The notes: a model not told the origin generated them from the sequence alone. Positions 17,174-26,245 are shown, counted from the stretch's first letter. The stretch is DNA of 64,000 nt from Actinomycetota bacterium (GCA_018268465.1 JAFDWN010000018.1:58086-122085), one strand, 5' to 3'. A program made the numbers and translations.

Positions 17174-18297
17174 CCCCCTGCGATGTCCACGGATAGGTTG
17201 ATGGAATCCCAGTCGGCGTAGGCCGAATAGCGCGCGAGAGAGGCCAGCCGGTCCGTGCGTATCGGCAGGGATTCCTCATCGGGCCAGCGTCGAAGTAGTT
17301 CCATCCCAAGCGACAATCCGTCCGTGTACATCGGCCGGTTAGTGGTCGCCGACAGCAGAAACTCCAACCCTTCCGACTGCCTTCTCAGGTCGGGATCTTT
17401 CATCAGCAGTGCGGCGTAGAGGATCTGGCCGTCGGGTAGCCAAGGGAAGCTGTTCGCGAGATTGCTGGCCCAATCTGCGCGCTCATCCAGTCGGCCCATA
17501 CCGTGCAGAATGAGTCCGCCCAGAGCCGCGCCGGGCGGATCCTGGTACTTGCCCCATAGAAGACCCGTTGCGTTTTCCAGTAGGTCGGCCGCGATGGTCA
17601 CCCGGTTGCTGCGGAGAAGGCCGTCCATCGCCACGCATAGCGAGCGACCGGGTGCGAACGACATACGCAGCCGGTCGGTGCCGTCCGGGTCCTCGACCAG
17701 ATCGACTCGACAGGCCGCGAGGTCCGCCCTATCGGCTTGGGGGTTGACCGCCAATGACATCTCGATCCGCCGCGGACCCACGGCAAACACCGCGGTGGCA
17801 ACTTCCTCCGGGGGTTTGTCGGGGAGGAATTGCCAACTGGCGTAGTCGATTTGACGAGCCGTGCAGCTGCGCATCGTCACCAGTGACGGAACCAGTAAGC
17901 GGTCAGACGAGCCGGGTCCAAGTATTGATTCCAGTTTGAGATCGACCCAGGCGTCGGGCTGAAAGTCCGGTACGCGGATGCTTTCTGGCCATGTCGGAAG
18001 CTGCAGTTGCTTCCCGCCCGTAATGCTGGGTGCGCCAGCCGCTCCAACAGAACCGGAGGGCACATCGACCCGCGAGGTCTCATCGGCTTGCACTTGGACC
18101 ACGGACGTCGTCAGTGCCCCGTCGGGGGCCGTGACTTCGACCGAGTAGAGACCTGCGGGCAGTTCAAGCTGACCACTCCCGACGGTTCCAGTGTTCACCA
18201 CCTTCAGGTGAGCGTCGCGTACCACGTACGGCAGGTTCGTTCGCAGAAACGACGACGTGCTGTCGACGGTTACTTCGAGGCGCCCGGAGTTCGTCAT
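17170..18297 (-). CDS. Unknown protein of caspase-MBL operon
   Basis: A 375-residue protein I do not recognise as a named family. Residues 1-90 form an all-beta domain resembling a carboxypeptidase regulatory-like or PEGA fold (strands LEVTVDSTSSFLR, GQLELPAGLYSVEVTAPDG). Later come a second beta-rich part and, from about residue 230, helical repeats with paired aromatic and leucine residues (WASNLANSFPWLPDGQILYAALL). No signal peptide or catalytic motif is visible. The start ATG overlaps the caspase stop by one base (TGATG), so the longer upstream frame is discarded. It probably serves as a scaffold or sensor linking the protease and the MBL protein. Confidence 0.65.
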   Translation of the reverse strand: MTNSGRLEVTVDSTSSFLRTNLPYVVRDAHLKVVNTGTVGSGQLELPAGLYSVEVTAPDGALTTSVVQVQADETSRVDVPSGSVGAAGAPSITGGKQLQLPTWPESIRVPDFQPDAWVDLKLESILGPGSSDRLLVPSLVTMRSCTARQIDYASWQFLPDKPPEEVATAVFAVGPRRIEMSLAVNPQADRADLAACRVDLVEDPDGTDRLRMSFAPGRSLCVAMDGLLRSNRVTIAADLLENATGLLWGKYQDPPGAALGGLILHGMGRLDERADWASNLANSFPWLPDGQILYAALLMKDPDLRRQSEGLEFLLSATTNRPMYTDGLSLGMELLRRWPDEESLPIRTDRLASLARYSAYADWDSINLSVDIAGG

Positions 18298-19439
18298 CAG
18301 CTGACCCTCACGTCGTGCTGACATCCGGGCGGTAGCGCGTTCAGTGGCTTGTTCACACCCTTGGTCAGCGGTGGCTCGACGGTGACTTTGAGCAGGTAGA
18401 GGCCGGCACCGCCGCGGAAGCGCAGGGGCCACGACTGATCGATGTCCTGGGACTTCTCCCCGTCGAATAGCAACTCGTGCACGGGAACCGGGGATGCGTC
18501 CGCCGGCAGCAGATTCACCACGATGTCGACGTCGGGCGGCTTGGCGAAGCGGTGCGCGACCATCTCACGAACACGGCCCGTGATGTCGATGGTCTGTTCC
18601 TCGCGCCCCGCCAGGATCGCATCGACCTTGTCCTGAAGGGTTCGGATCAGCCCGGTGGTCGAGACGTGCCAGTCGTCACAGTCGTTGGTCGGGCCGACGG
18701 CGGCATCTCCGCGGAGCGCCTCCAGCAGCGCAGCGCTGAAGATGGTTGTGCCCCCGACCGCGCCGAACGCGCTCTCTCGCGACGACGACGCAAGAAACAG
18801 TGGCGATGCATCCACCTGTCCGACTCCCTCGTCGGCCGTGTAAGCGCCCGCAAGAGTCTCGAATTTCCGTGCGATGTCGGGAAGTTGGCGGCAAGCGTCG
18901 GAGAACCAGATCTGATGGTGCGCGTTTCCTGTTTCATCCATCGCATCGCGGCAGCCCGCGACGTCGATGGAGCCGTACAGCTTGTTACCCTTTCCCATCA
19001 CACCGAAATCGTGAAGCAGCACAACGGCGCCGCGCTTGTTCAGCTGAATGCCGTGCCCGGCGAAATACACGAACGCGATATTGTCGGGATTCTCGCGGCA
19101 CGCCTGCCTGAACTCGTCGAACTCGCTGACGACGGAATCCCTCGTTGCTGGTGCGGGGCCAGCCAGTTCTCTCGCCACGCGCTCGTTGAGTTCTTCGCGG
19201 TCGGCGGGAGACAACAGGACTCGAACACTCGCCAGAGGAGCGCCGGGATTCCGGTACTCGTCGAGTAGCCATGCGGCGATATCGGAGGCTGATCTCGCGG
19301 CTCCGGTGAGATTGGTGATCCCGAATGATTCACCGTCCGCGGTGGCCTCCGGCCCGTCTGCGAACGGGTAGTGGCTTACCCCGACGACAAACGCGTGGGT
19401 CACCGCGGACGCATGGATACCCGGAACTGTTATCAGCAC
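18297..19439 (-). CDS. Caspase-family (peptidase C14) protease
   Basis: A 380-residue cysteine protease of the caspase-like fold. The catalytic His is His129 in FVYFAGHGIQLN and the catalytic Cys is Cys183 in IWFSDACRQL, each at the end of a hydrophobic strand as in C14 peptidases. The N-terminal strand FVVGVSHYPFADG is also typical. Residues about 300-380 form a separate beta-rich tail (VDIVVNLLPADAS). A GTG start at 19439 follows a strong purine-rich ribosome site (GGGGAGG). It is first in a three-gene operon with an unknown protein and an MBL hydrolase; this arrangement points to a conflict or programmed-death module rather than housekeeping. Confidence 0.82.
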   Translation of the reverse strand: MLITVPGIHASAVTHAFVVGVSHYPFADGPEATADGESFGITNLTGAARSASDIAAWLLDEYRNPGAPLASVRVLLSPADREELNERVARELAGPAPATRDSVVSEFDEFRQACRENPDNIAFVYFAGHGIQLNKRGAVVLLHDFGVMGKGNKLYGSIDVAGCRDAMDETGNAHHQIWFSDACRQLPDIARKFETLAGAYTADEGVGQVDASPLFLASSSRESAFGAVGGTTIFSAALLEALRGDAAVGPTNDCDDWHVSTTGLIRTLQDKVDAILAGREEQTIDITGRVREMVAHRFAKPPDVDIVVNLLPADASPVPVHELLFDGEKSQDIDQSWPLRFRGGAGLYLLKVTVEPPLTKGVNKPLNALPPGCQHDVRVS

Positions 19440-19670
19440 CGCGCCTCCCCTCGCGATTGGTTCAACAGCAATGCCGTTGTGGTTAGTAATGGTATGCGGC
19501 GTGGAACGACTGGTGAATCGGTTTGACGGATAGCATTCCGATCAGTCGGCTTACGTGAGGGTCCTCATCGAGAGGGACGGGAAATGGAGTAGCCGACTAC
19601 TTAGTGCATGCGCTCGCCACCGATTGATACTCAGCGCAGACGTGGTGGTCGAGCAGGATTAGGGTGCGCG

Positions 19671-21230
19671 ATGTATCTGACTCAGGGGTTGCGGCGTGCG
19701 GCGCAGGTCCGGCCGCGGGAACAATCTACGGTGTTCAAGGACCGGCGGCGCATCTGGTCGGAGACGGCCGACCGCGTGGCCCGGATCGCCGGTGGGCTCA
19801 AGGAAACCGGTGTGCGGCCCGGCGATCGGGTCGCGATTCTGGCACTCAACAGCGACCGCTACTTCGAGCTGCTGTACGCGATCCCGTGGCTGGGCGCGGC
19901 GATGGTACCGGTCAACACGCGGCTGGCGACACCGGAGATCCGGTACGTCCTGGAGGATTCCGGGGCGCGTGTGCTGTTCATCGACGCCGCCATGAAGGCC
20001 CATGAGACTGCGCTGGCCGGCCAGATGCCGGGGGTCGAGGCTGTGTTCTACCTCGACGACGATGCGCCGCCGGCAGGCATGCGGCCCTACGAGGAACTCG
20101 TGGCGGCACCCGCGATCGCCGACGCCGGCGCCGGGGGTGACACGCTGGCCGGCCTTTTCTACACCGGCGGCACAACGGGCAAGTCCAAGGGCGTGATGCT
20201 GAGCCACAACAACCTCGTGTGGAACGCCATGAACGTCGTCGCCGGCATGTACTACGACCAGGACACGACCTACCTGCATTCAGCCCCGATGTTCCATCTC
20301 GCCGACACCGGCTCGACCTTCGCCGTTACGGCCTGCGGTGGGTGCCACGTCTTCGTGCCTTGCTTCGATCCTGCCGACTGCCTGCAGACCATGGAGCAGG
20401 AGAAGGTCACGCAGGCCGTGTTTGTGCCAACGATGATCAACATGCTGGCCAATCACCCTAAGGCCGGCGACTTCGATCTCTCGAGCCTCAGGTACATCCC
20501 CTACGGCGCCTCGCCGATGCCCGAAGGTGTGCTGCGCAAGGCGCTTGAGGTCTTGCCGAACTGCCAGTTCATCCACGCCTACGGTATGACCGAGACGGCG
20601 CCGGTCCTGACCGTGCTGCCGCCGCGCTACACCACCCTTGACGGGCCATATGCGTCCGGCCGCCTCAAGTCCTGCGGCCTGGCGGCGCATACGGCCGAGT
20701 TGAAGATCGTCGACGAGAACCGTCGGGAAGTGCCGCGCGGCGCAATCGGCGAAGTCGCGGCCAAGGGCCCGATGATCATGCTGGGCTACTGGAACAAGCC
20801 CGAGGAGACGGCGGCCGTGCTGCAGGACGGCTGGTACTACAGCGGCGACGCCGCCTACATGGACGATGACGGCTTCGTCTTCATCGTCGATCGGCTTAAG
20901 GACATGATCATTTCCGGCGGCGAGAACGTCTACTCGCTGGAAGTCGAGAACGCGATCTCGCTGATGCCCGGCGTCGCCGAGGTTGCCGTGATCGGCGTTC
21001 CCAACGCCAAGTGGGGCGAAAGCGTCCACGCCGTCATCGTGCCGCGGGACGGCGCCAACCTCACCGCCGAGGCGGTGATCGCGCAGTGCCGGACACAGAT
21101 CGCCGGATACAAGTGCCCACGATCGGTCGAGTTTCGCGATACGCCGCTGCCGCTGTCGGGTGCCGGGAAGGTCCTCAAACGCGAACTGCGCGAACTGTTT
21201 TCCAAGACCCACCAGACAGCGGAGGTTTGA
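19671..21230 (+). CDS. Long-chain acyl-CoA synthetase (FadD type)
   Basis: A 519-residue AMP-forming acyl-CoA ligase of full length. The P-loop is LFYTGGTTGKSKGVMLSHNN, the A5 motif is HAYGMTETAPVLTVLPP, the hinge is YYSGDAAYMDDDGFVFIVDRLKDMIISGGENVY (seen from about residue 385), and the C-terminal catalytic lysine lies in LSGAGKVLKRELRELF. I use the ATG at 19671 because MYLTQGLRRAAQVRPREQ is a standard N-terminus for this class; a longer frame reaches 19608. It stands alone between divergent and convergent genes. Its substrate is not evident. Confidence 0.88.
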   Translation: MYLTQGLRRAAQVRPREQSTVFKDRRRIWSETADRVARIAGGLKETGVRPGDRVAILALNSDRYFELLYAIPWLGAAMVPVNTRLATPEIRYVLEDSGARVLFIDAAMKAHETALAGQMPGVEAVFYLDDDAPPAGMRPYEELVAAPAIADAGAGGDTLAGLFYTGGTTGKSKGVMLSHNNLVWNAMNVVAGMYYDQDTTYLHSAPMFHLADTGSTFAVTACGGCHVFVPCFDPADCLQTMEQEKVTQAVFVPTMINMLANHPKAGDFDLSSLRYIPYGASPMPEGVLRKALEVLPNCQFIHAYGMTETAPVLTVLPPRYTTLDGPYASGRLKSCGLAAHTAELKIVDENRREVPRGAIGEVAAKGPMIMLGYWNKPEETAAVLQDGWYYSGDAAYMDDDGFVFIVDRLKDMIISGGENVYSLEVENAISLMPGVAEVAVIGVPNAKWGESVHAVIVPRDGANLTAEAVIAQCRTQIAGYKCPRSVEFRDTPLPLSGAGKVLKRELRELFSKTHQTAEV

Positions 21231-21306
21231 CTACCAGCGATCTCGGGCGCTGGACTCTTTCGACCACTCAGATGCCACCACATCGGCACGAATCGTGCCC
21301 CACCGG

Positions 21307-21909
21307 CTAGAGCCCGGACGGTACGACGTTGCCGTTGACGGTGACCTCGACCTGGCCTGTGTTCGTGTCGTAGGTGATCTTGCCGTGCTCGAAGGTCGTC
21401 ACGAGCAGATCACCGACGGGGTTCTCGTCGCTGGTGGGGACGCCCAGCGGGCCTGCCGAGCCGTTATTGCCGGTGATCGCGGGCACGCCGTCCGGGTCGC
21501 GTTCGATATTCCATGCCTCCCGGATCTTGCCCCAGGTGATGTATGCAGGCGTACCCGCCGCGTCGTTCTTGGCGACGATCACGCCACCTTGGAACTGCTG
21601 GAACACCACGCCACTTTCTCGAGTCCCGGCGTTGAAGTCGCCCGTCAGTGGTTTGCCGAGGGCGTCCCTCTGTTCATCGGTCGCAGACGAATACTTGGCA
21701 GCAATCGGGCCGGTCAGCGTGACCTCGACGTCCCGCTCCCCAATCAGCTTCACTTCGGCGGGCGGCGCCGGGATCTCGGATGTGGCGATCAACGCGACCT
21801 GGGGCGGCGCCGACGCGTCGACACTCTTGCCATTGCTGCAGCCCACAGTGATCAGAGCGACGGCGGCTAGGCCGATGACTGCGGTGTGGCGGTATGCGAT
21901 CGTCCTCAT
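21307..21909 (-). CDS. LGFP-repeat lipoprotein
   Basis: A 200-residue exported lipoprotein. The N-terminus has a positively charged start, a hydrophobic core (AVIGLAAVALITV) and a lipobox-like VGC, predicting acylation at Cys24. The body has two to three copies of the LGFP-type wall-associated repeat (ALGKPLTGDFNAG, VFQQFQGGVIVAKNDAAGTPAYITWGKI, GPLGVPTSDE), a module common in mycobacteria and corynebacteria and thought to bind envelope polymers. A GAAAGGAAG stretch precedes the ATG. It is convergent with the acyl-CoA synthetase gene. Confidence 0.82.
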   Translation of the reverse strand: MRTIAYRHTAVIGLAAVALITVGCSNGKSVDASAPPQVALIATSEIPAPPAEVKLIGERDVEVTLTGPIAAKYSSATDEQRDALGKPLTGDFNAGTRESGVVFQQFQGGVIVAKNDAAGTPAYITWGKIREAWNIERDPDGVPAITGNNGSAGPLGVPTSDENPVGDLLVTTFEHGKITYDTNTGQVEVTVNGNVVPSGL

Positions 21910-21967
21910 TGGCTTCCTTTCGTGTCTTCCGGTGGTGAGCCGTCAGGTCGCTGCTGACCCGTCGCAC

Positions 21968-21987
21968 GGCCCGGCTATAACCGGGCC
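21968..21987. terminator. GC-rich hairpin
   Basis: A perfect 7-base stem (GGCCCGG and CCGGGCC) with a 6-base CTATAA loop. It lies directly 3' of the small minus-strand frame ending at 21989 and 58 bases before the lipoprotein start, with no run of T on either side. A terminator separating the two is plausible, but a lipoprotein leader structure is possible. Confidence 0.4.
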
Positions 21988-21988
21988 A

Positions 21989-22111
21989 TCACGAATACTC
22001 GACGAAATCCACCATATGCCCGGCGGGCGAGGTCCATGACATCCCATCGACGGCCGGGACGGCGCAACATGCGGGAATCGACCATGCAGGGTCGTCGGTA
22101 GCCCACCGCAT
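21989..22111 (-). CDS. Possible small or truncated ORF, unknown
   Basis: A minus-strand frame starting at ATG 22111 encodes 40 residues and ends GHMVDFVEYS just before a GC-rich hairpin. The same frame stays open upstream to about 22170 without another obvious start, encoding RFEYVFKCAAPQSN. The ending is reminiscent of many small single-domain enzymes, so this may be the 3' tail of a decayed gene. I do not recognise the family. Confidence 0.25.
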   Translation of the reverse strand: MRWATDDPAWSIPACCAVPAVDGMSWTSPAGHMVDFVEYS

Positions 22112-22411
22112 GTTACTTTGTGGCGCTGCACATTTGAAGACGTACTCAAAACGTTGCCCCCTTTCCAGGACTCATCGGTGTCGGAAAGGAGTACCTCTGC
22201 AACAATCTCAGAGTCTGCGTCATAGCGGATGGGCCCCATGGGAGACTTGAACCGTTCCAGGGGCTTGACGCTGAGGGAGTGGCACCTTCGGGACCGTTTC
22301 GTTGAACCGTCCCGGGTTTGATGCCGCGACGGTTCAAGCCTCGAATCGCTAGAAACGACTCTTAGAAAATGAGATGGCACTGAACGTCGGCGGGAGCTCA
22401 CACTGTCGGAC
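22112..22411. other. Non-coding stretch
   Basis: No gene can be supported in these 300 bases. Only the possible upstream continuation of the small minus-strand frame and the presumed promoter region of the following gene are present. Confidence 0.5.
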
Positions 22412-23557
22412 ATGGGCGGCGAGGCAGTCGAGTTCGCACGGCAGTTGGTGCTGGAGCGGTTTCCTTCAGCACGTGCCGCCTGGCTTGGCGGGAGTTTCGC
22501 CGCAAGCACGGCGACCGGCGGCTCGGATCTCGACATCACCGTTCTTCTCGACGATGAGCCGGCGCCCTACCGGTTCTCCGTGGTCGCCGAAGGCCAGCCA
22601 GTGGAGTTCTTCGTACAGACCGAACAGTCACTTTCAGACTTCTGCCGCGACGACCGAGCTCGGCGACGTCCCACCACGATGCGACTGGTGGGGTCCTCGA
22701 TCGTCCTCGTTGATCGTGACGGATCAGGATGGCGGCTGCAGAAACAGCTGCACCAAATGGACCTTGAGGGACCCGAATCCATCGACCCCTCCACGCTGGA
22801 AGCGATGCGCTACTCCGTCAGCGACCTGCTCGAGGATCTTGCGTCGTCCCGAAGTTCCGACGAGACCGTGGTCGTGGGAGCCGCGCTGTTCAGAGAAGCC
22901 GCCGATCTGTTGCTGGCCACCCAAAGGCGTTGGAGCGGAAGCGGTAAGTGGTTGCTCCGCGAACTCGCCGCCCTCGACGCCACCCACGGTCACTCCTACG
23001 CCGATCTTCTACTTGATGGCCTGCGCGCTGCTGCCACAGGCGATCCCAAACGCCTGCACGGTGCCGTCGTCTCTATCCTGAACACCTGCGGAGGAACACG
23101 ATTCGCCGGCTACCTTCGGGGTGGTGCGCAGGCAGTACAAGTCGTGACCGCCAATGTGGACGACGACGCCGACGTGATCGGGTTGCTCGCTGTGGCGACT
23201 GGCGGCGGTGAGCACCGTGTCGATCAGGTCGCCGAGCACTACCGCCGCGACCCCCGCTCCGCCGTGCTGCGCGCGGAGATCGCAGGCGAAACTGTGGGGG
23301 TGGTGGGCTACGCCGTGCGCGACACCGACGTCGTGATCCTCCACATCGCCACCAGAATTGACCTTCGCCGGTCTGGGATCGGGCGTCGCATGCTCGACGC
23401 CGTACGTGCTGCCGAGCCTCGCCATCGACGCCTAGTCGCGGAGACGGACTCCGAAGCAGTGGGCTTCTACCTCGCCAACGGCTTCTCCGCCGAATCACTC
23501 GGCGAGAAGTATCCCGGCGTTGAACGCTTTCACGTCCGCACCCCCAGCACAGGCTGA
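22412..23557 (+). CDS. Nucleotidyltransferase-GNAT acetyltransferase fusion
   Basis: A 381-residue protein with two enzyme halves. Residues 1-230 hold a polymerase-beta-like nucleotidyltransferase: AWLGGSFAASTATGGSDLDITVLL contains the GS...DxD metal-binding signature, and EGQPVEFFVQT supplies the third acidic region. Residues about 270-381 are a GNAT domain, with DLRRSGIGRRMLDAV as the acetyl-CoA pyrophosphate loop and VAETDSEAVGFYLANGFSAE as the closing motif. Aminoglycoside-modifying enzymes use either fold, so a small-molecule modifier is possible. The GrpB-like gene follows 128 bases later on the same strand. Confidence 0.78.
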   Translation: MGGEAVEFARQLVLERFPSARAAWLGGSFAASTATGGSDLDITVLLDDEPAPYRFSVVAEGQPVEFFVQTEQSLSDFCRDDRARRRPTTMRLVGSSIVLVDRDGSGWRLQKQLHQMDLEGPESIDPSTLEAMRYSVSDLLEDLASSRSSDETVVVGAALFREAADLLLATQRRWSGSGKWLLRELAALDATHGHSYADLLLDGLRAAATGDPKRLHGAVVSILNTCGGTRFAGYLRGGAQAVQVVTANVDDDADVIGLLAVATGGGEHRVDQVAEHYRRDPRSAVLRAEIAGETVGVVGYAVRDTDVVILHIATRIDLRRSGIGRRMLDAVRAAEPRHRRLVAETDSEAVGFYLANGFSAESLGEKYPGVERFHVRTPSTG

Positions 23558-23685
23558 CTGCACCCCGCGCGGGGACAGGATGTGATCAGCGTCTGTTGAC
23601 AGCCGTCGTATCGGCCCAACTGTTGCTGGCCGGGTTCTGAGGCTGCGTCCGTGTCGTATGCGTCGAGGTCTATACGATCGAATCC

Positions 23686-24237
23686 GTGGAACTCATCGGC
23701 GGTATGGAGAAGCGGGAGATCGAGCTTGTGCTCCCTGACCCAATGTGGCCGGAGAAATTCGCGGAGGAGCGCGCGAAAATCGTTGCCGCGCTCGGAGCCA
23801 AGGCGGTCCGTATCGACCATATCGGCTCGACGTCGATACCAGGGATCGTGGCGAAGCCGATCATTGATATCGACCTCAGCGTGAAAGATGTTGATGACGA
23901 AGAGAATTACTTGCCTGGCCTGATTGCGGCCGGTTACCGATTGAGGGTCCGGGAATCGGGACATCGCATGGTGCGCAGTGCGAACCTGGGAGTACACGTT
24001 CACTGCTGCACTGCCGGCAGTGGCTGGGAGCGGCGACATCTGCTCTTTCGCGACTGGCTTCGCCACGACGATGCGGATCGTTTGGCCTACGGTGAGCTGA
24101 AAAAGCGTCTTGTTCAACGGGACTGGACGGACATGAATGCCTACGCCGAGGCGAAGAGCGCACTGATCGAGGAGATCAGTGCGCGGGCGGAGAGGTGGGC
24201 AGTGGACTCGAACTGGACGGTAGAAAGTACGGGCTGA
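23686..24237 (+). CDS. GrpB family (UPF0157) protein
   Basis: A 183-residue protein of the GrpB/UPF0157 family, which has a nucleotidyltransferase-like fold. Signatures are DPMWPEKFAEERAKIVAALG, the central IDHIGSTSIPGIVAKPIIDIDL, and HVHCCTAGSGWERRHLLFRDWLR. GrpB domains are often fused to dephospho-CoA kinase or stand alone. The start could instead be the ATG at 23704 (MEKREIEL). Function of standalone members is not firmly known. Confidence 0.85.
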   Translation: MELIGGMEKREIELVLPDPMWPEKFAEERAKIVAALGAKAVRIDHIGSTSIPGIVAKPIIDIDLSVKDVDDEENYLPGLIAAGYRLRVRESGHRMVRSANLGVHVHCCTAGSGWERRHLLFRDWLRHDDADRLAYGELKKRLVQRDWTDMNAYAEAKSALIEEISARAERWAVDSNWTVESTG

Positions 24238-24500
24238 TCAAGGACTACCGTGTCCGTTCTGGTGTGCTAGGCCCCGACGCTAGTGGCGGTCGGTCGGGAA
24301 TGCCTTGGCTCCGCTGAACTGCTGCGGTGTTGCATGCAGTGATGGAGCTGCCCAATGAGGTTTGTTGAATAGGCGCCGATCGCCTGGCACAGTTCGGTGT
24401 CGGCCGGCATGCAGGTGCGCGTCGACGCGCAGGATATTGGTGACAAGCCGATAATCATGCCGCCGAGCTGACCGTGGCCCTGCACCCGGCACCTGCGGGG

Positions 24501-24950
24501 TTACTGTCCGCGGGTGCCGGGTGCGGAAGTCTCGGTGAAGGCGGCGATGACTGCGAGGGGGTCGAGGTAGTCACGCCAGTGGGTGATCTTGCCGTTGCCG
24601 ATGGTGATCACGGAGACGAATCTGTTGGAGTAGGGCCGTGATGTGGCGACGAGTGTGCCGTGGATGGTGTATTCGATGATGACGGTGGACTTGTCCGGAT
24701 CGTAGTAGCGGTGCATGTTGCTGCTGTCGTTCTGCACGATCGCTTGGCCGTAGTCGGCGTACAGGTCGGCCAGCTGCTCGGGTCCGGTGACGGTGCGGGG
24801 GTAGTCGGGCACGGTGATGACGAACTCGATGCTGGCGTCGTCGGCGAAGTAGTCGAAGAAGTCGTCTCCGTCGACGAGCCCGGTGAGTGCGTCGCGAATG
24901 ACGTTGAAGTACGGCCGCATGGCGGTGTAGCGCGTCATGTCGATCTGCAT
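24501..24950 (-). CDS. SnoaL-like NTF2-fold protein
   Basis: A 149-residue NTF2-like protein. It begins MQIDMTRYTAMRPYFNVIRD and contains GDDFFDYFADDASIEFVITV, with strands TVIIEYTIHGTLVATSR and FVSVITIGNGKITHWRDYLDPL that are typical of SnoaL-type hydrolases or isomerases. The ATG at 24950 is chosen because it sits 8 bases after the hydrolase stop; the longer frame overlaps that gene. It is probably co-transcribed with the upstream hydrolase and may act on the same substrate. Confidence 0.8.
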   Translation of the reverse strand: MQIDMTRYTAMRPYFNVIRDALTGLVDGDDFFDYFADDASIEFVITVPDYPRTVTGPEQLADLYADYGQAIVQNDSSNMHRYYDPDKSTVIIEYTIHGTLVATSRPYSNRFVSVITIGNGKITHWRDYLDPLAVIAAFTETSAPGTRGQ

Positions 24951-24958
24951 GGTTGTTC

Positions 24959-26245
24959 TCAAATCCTGTCGGGGTTGGAGGCCGGCTCGGCCGATCGGGC
25001 TGCGGCGAGCGCCGGTGGCGCGGTCCCGAGCCACCACTGCGGATCGGCGCAGCCTTCGGTGGCGGCCCCGTCGTCGCGCATGAAGTGACGTTCGTCGCGG
25101 CCCGGCTGGTCGAACTTTCCAGCGATGGCCTGCAGGATCCAGTCGGCGCCGAAGGCGAACACTTCGGCGGCGTCGCCGCCGAGGGGGTGGAACTGGCCCT
25201 CGTAGACCCGCATCTCCTTGGGCGCGGTGATCTTCTCGTAGGTCGCCAGCGCGTTCTCCACGGGGGTGAGTTCGTCGAATTCGCCGATACCCATCAGCAC
25301 GGGGCGGGTGATGCGGGTTACCATGTCGCCCAACGGCATTTGTGTTTTTAGGTCGCGGTCGAAGGCGTCTTCGTCGGTGTATCCGGCCATGTACATGTAG
25401 TTGGCCTTGAAGCTGGGTTGGGCGGCTTCGAAGATGGTTTCGAAGTCGCCGGAGACCGCCTCGAACGTCGCGGCGCCGCGCAGTCGGGTGTCTGGGTTGG
25501 CCAGTGCGCGTAGCGCCCAGTAACCGCTCATGCTGATGCCGTACATGCCGATGCGGTTGGCGTCGACCTGGGGCAGGTCGGCGAGGTAGCCGGCGTAGGT
25601 TTCGATGGCGCGTTCGTAGTTGTCCAGGCCGACTGTCAGGCCCAGTGATCGCGTCTGGCCTTGGCCTGGCCCCTCGATGGACAGGGCCACCACGCCGCGG
25701 CTGGTGTAGTAGCGCTCAGCGCCGAAGATGTAGTCCTCCTTGATCATGTCCATGCCTGGTCCGAGGATCACCGCGGGCGCGTTGGTGACCTCACCGGCGG
25801 GCAGGTGCAACAGCGCGAACAGGGTGTGCCCGTCGAAGTCGAGTTCGACGCGGCGTACCCGGTTGTCGCGCAGCGCAGCGAGTCGGTCGACGCAGAAGTC
25901 GCACCGCTCGCGCAGTTTCTCCCTGCGCGGGTCGGCGGCGTCGAAGATCGAGTATTGGGCGCGGCCGTACATGACGGCGGCGCGCAGGTAGAGGTCGGAG
26001 GCAGTGCGGTCGAAGCCGCGGGTTTCGTGGTGGTGTGCGCGTTGCTCGGCTTGGGCGGCGATCACCGACCACGCCTTGGGCAGCATCGCGCCGCTCCGGA
26101 CGAGGGCGAACACCTTGTCGAAGTCGGTGTGGTCGTGACCGAGCTGTTCGAGGGTGCCCTTTCCGCCCGGATGCAGGGCGTTGAAGCCACCCTGAGCGAG
26201 GGCGATATCCAGGGACCACCCGAGTCCGCGGGAACGTGCGGTCAT
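24959..26245 (-). CDS. Alpha/beta hydrolase, FrsA/DUF1100-like
   Basis: A 428-residue alpha/beta hydrolase with a helical N-terminal extension of about 130 residues (DFDKVFALVRSGAMLPKAW). The catalytic core has the oxyanion segment APAVILGPGMDMIKED, the nucleophile elbow MYGISMSGYWALR, an acidic residue in GIGEFDELTPVENAL and the His in YEGQFHPLGGDAAEVF. This layout resembles FrsA-like and 2,6-dihydropseudooxynicotine-hydrolase-like enzymes that cleave C-C or ester bonds. The ATG at 26245 follows GGAGAAG; the longer frame upstream is rejected. It lies in a row with an NTF2-like gene and the LAL regulator. Confidence 0.82.
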   Translation of the reverse strand: MTARSRGLGWSLDIALAQGGFNALHPGGKGTLEQLGHDHTDFDKVFALVRSGAMLPKAWSVIAAQAEQRAHHHETRGFDRTASDLYLRAAVMYGRAQYSIFDAADPRREKLRERCDFCVDRLAALRDNRVRRVELDFDGHTLFALLHLPAGEVTNAPAVILGPGMDMIKEDYIFGAERYYTSRGVVALSIEGPGQGQTRSLGLTVGLDNYERAIETYAGYLADLPQVDANRIGMYGISMSGYWALRALANPDTRLRGAATFEAVSGDFETIFEAAQPSFKANYMYMAGYTDEDAFDRDLKTQMPLGDMVTRITRPVLMGIGEFDELTPVENALATYEKITAPKEMRVYEGQFHPLGGDAAEVFAFGADWILQAIAGKFDQPGRDERHFMRDDGAATEGCADPQWWLGTAPPALAAARSAEPASNPDRI

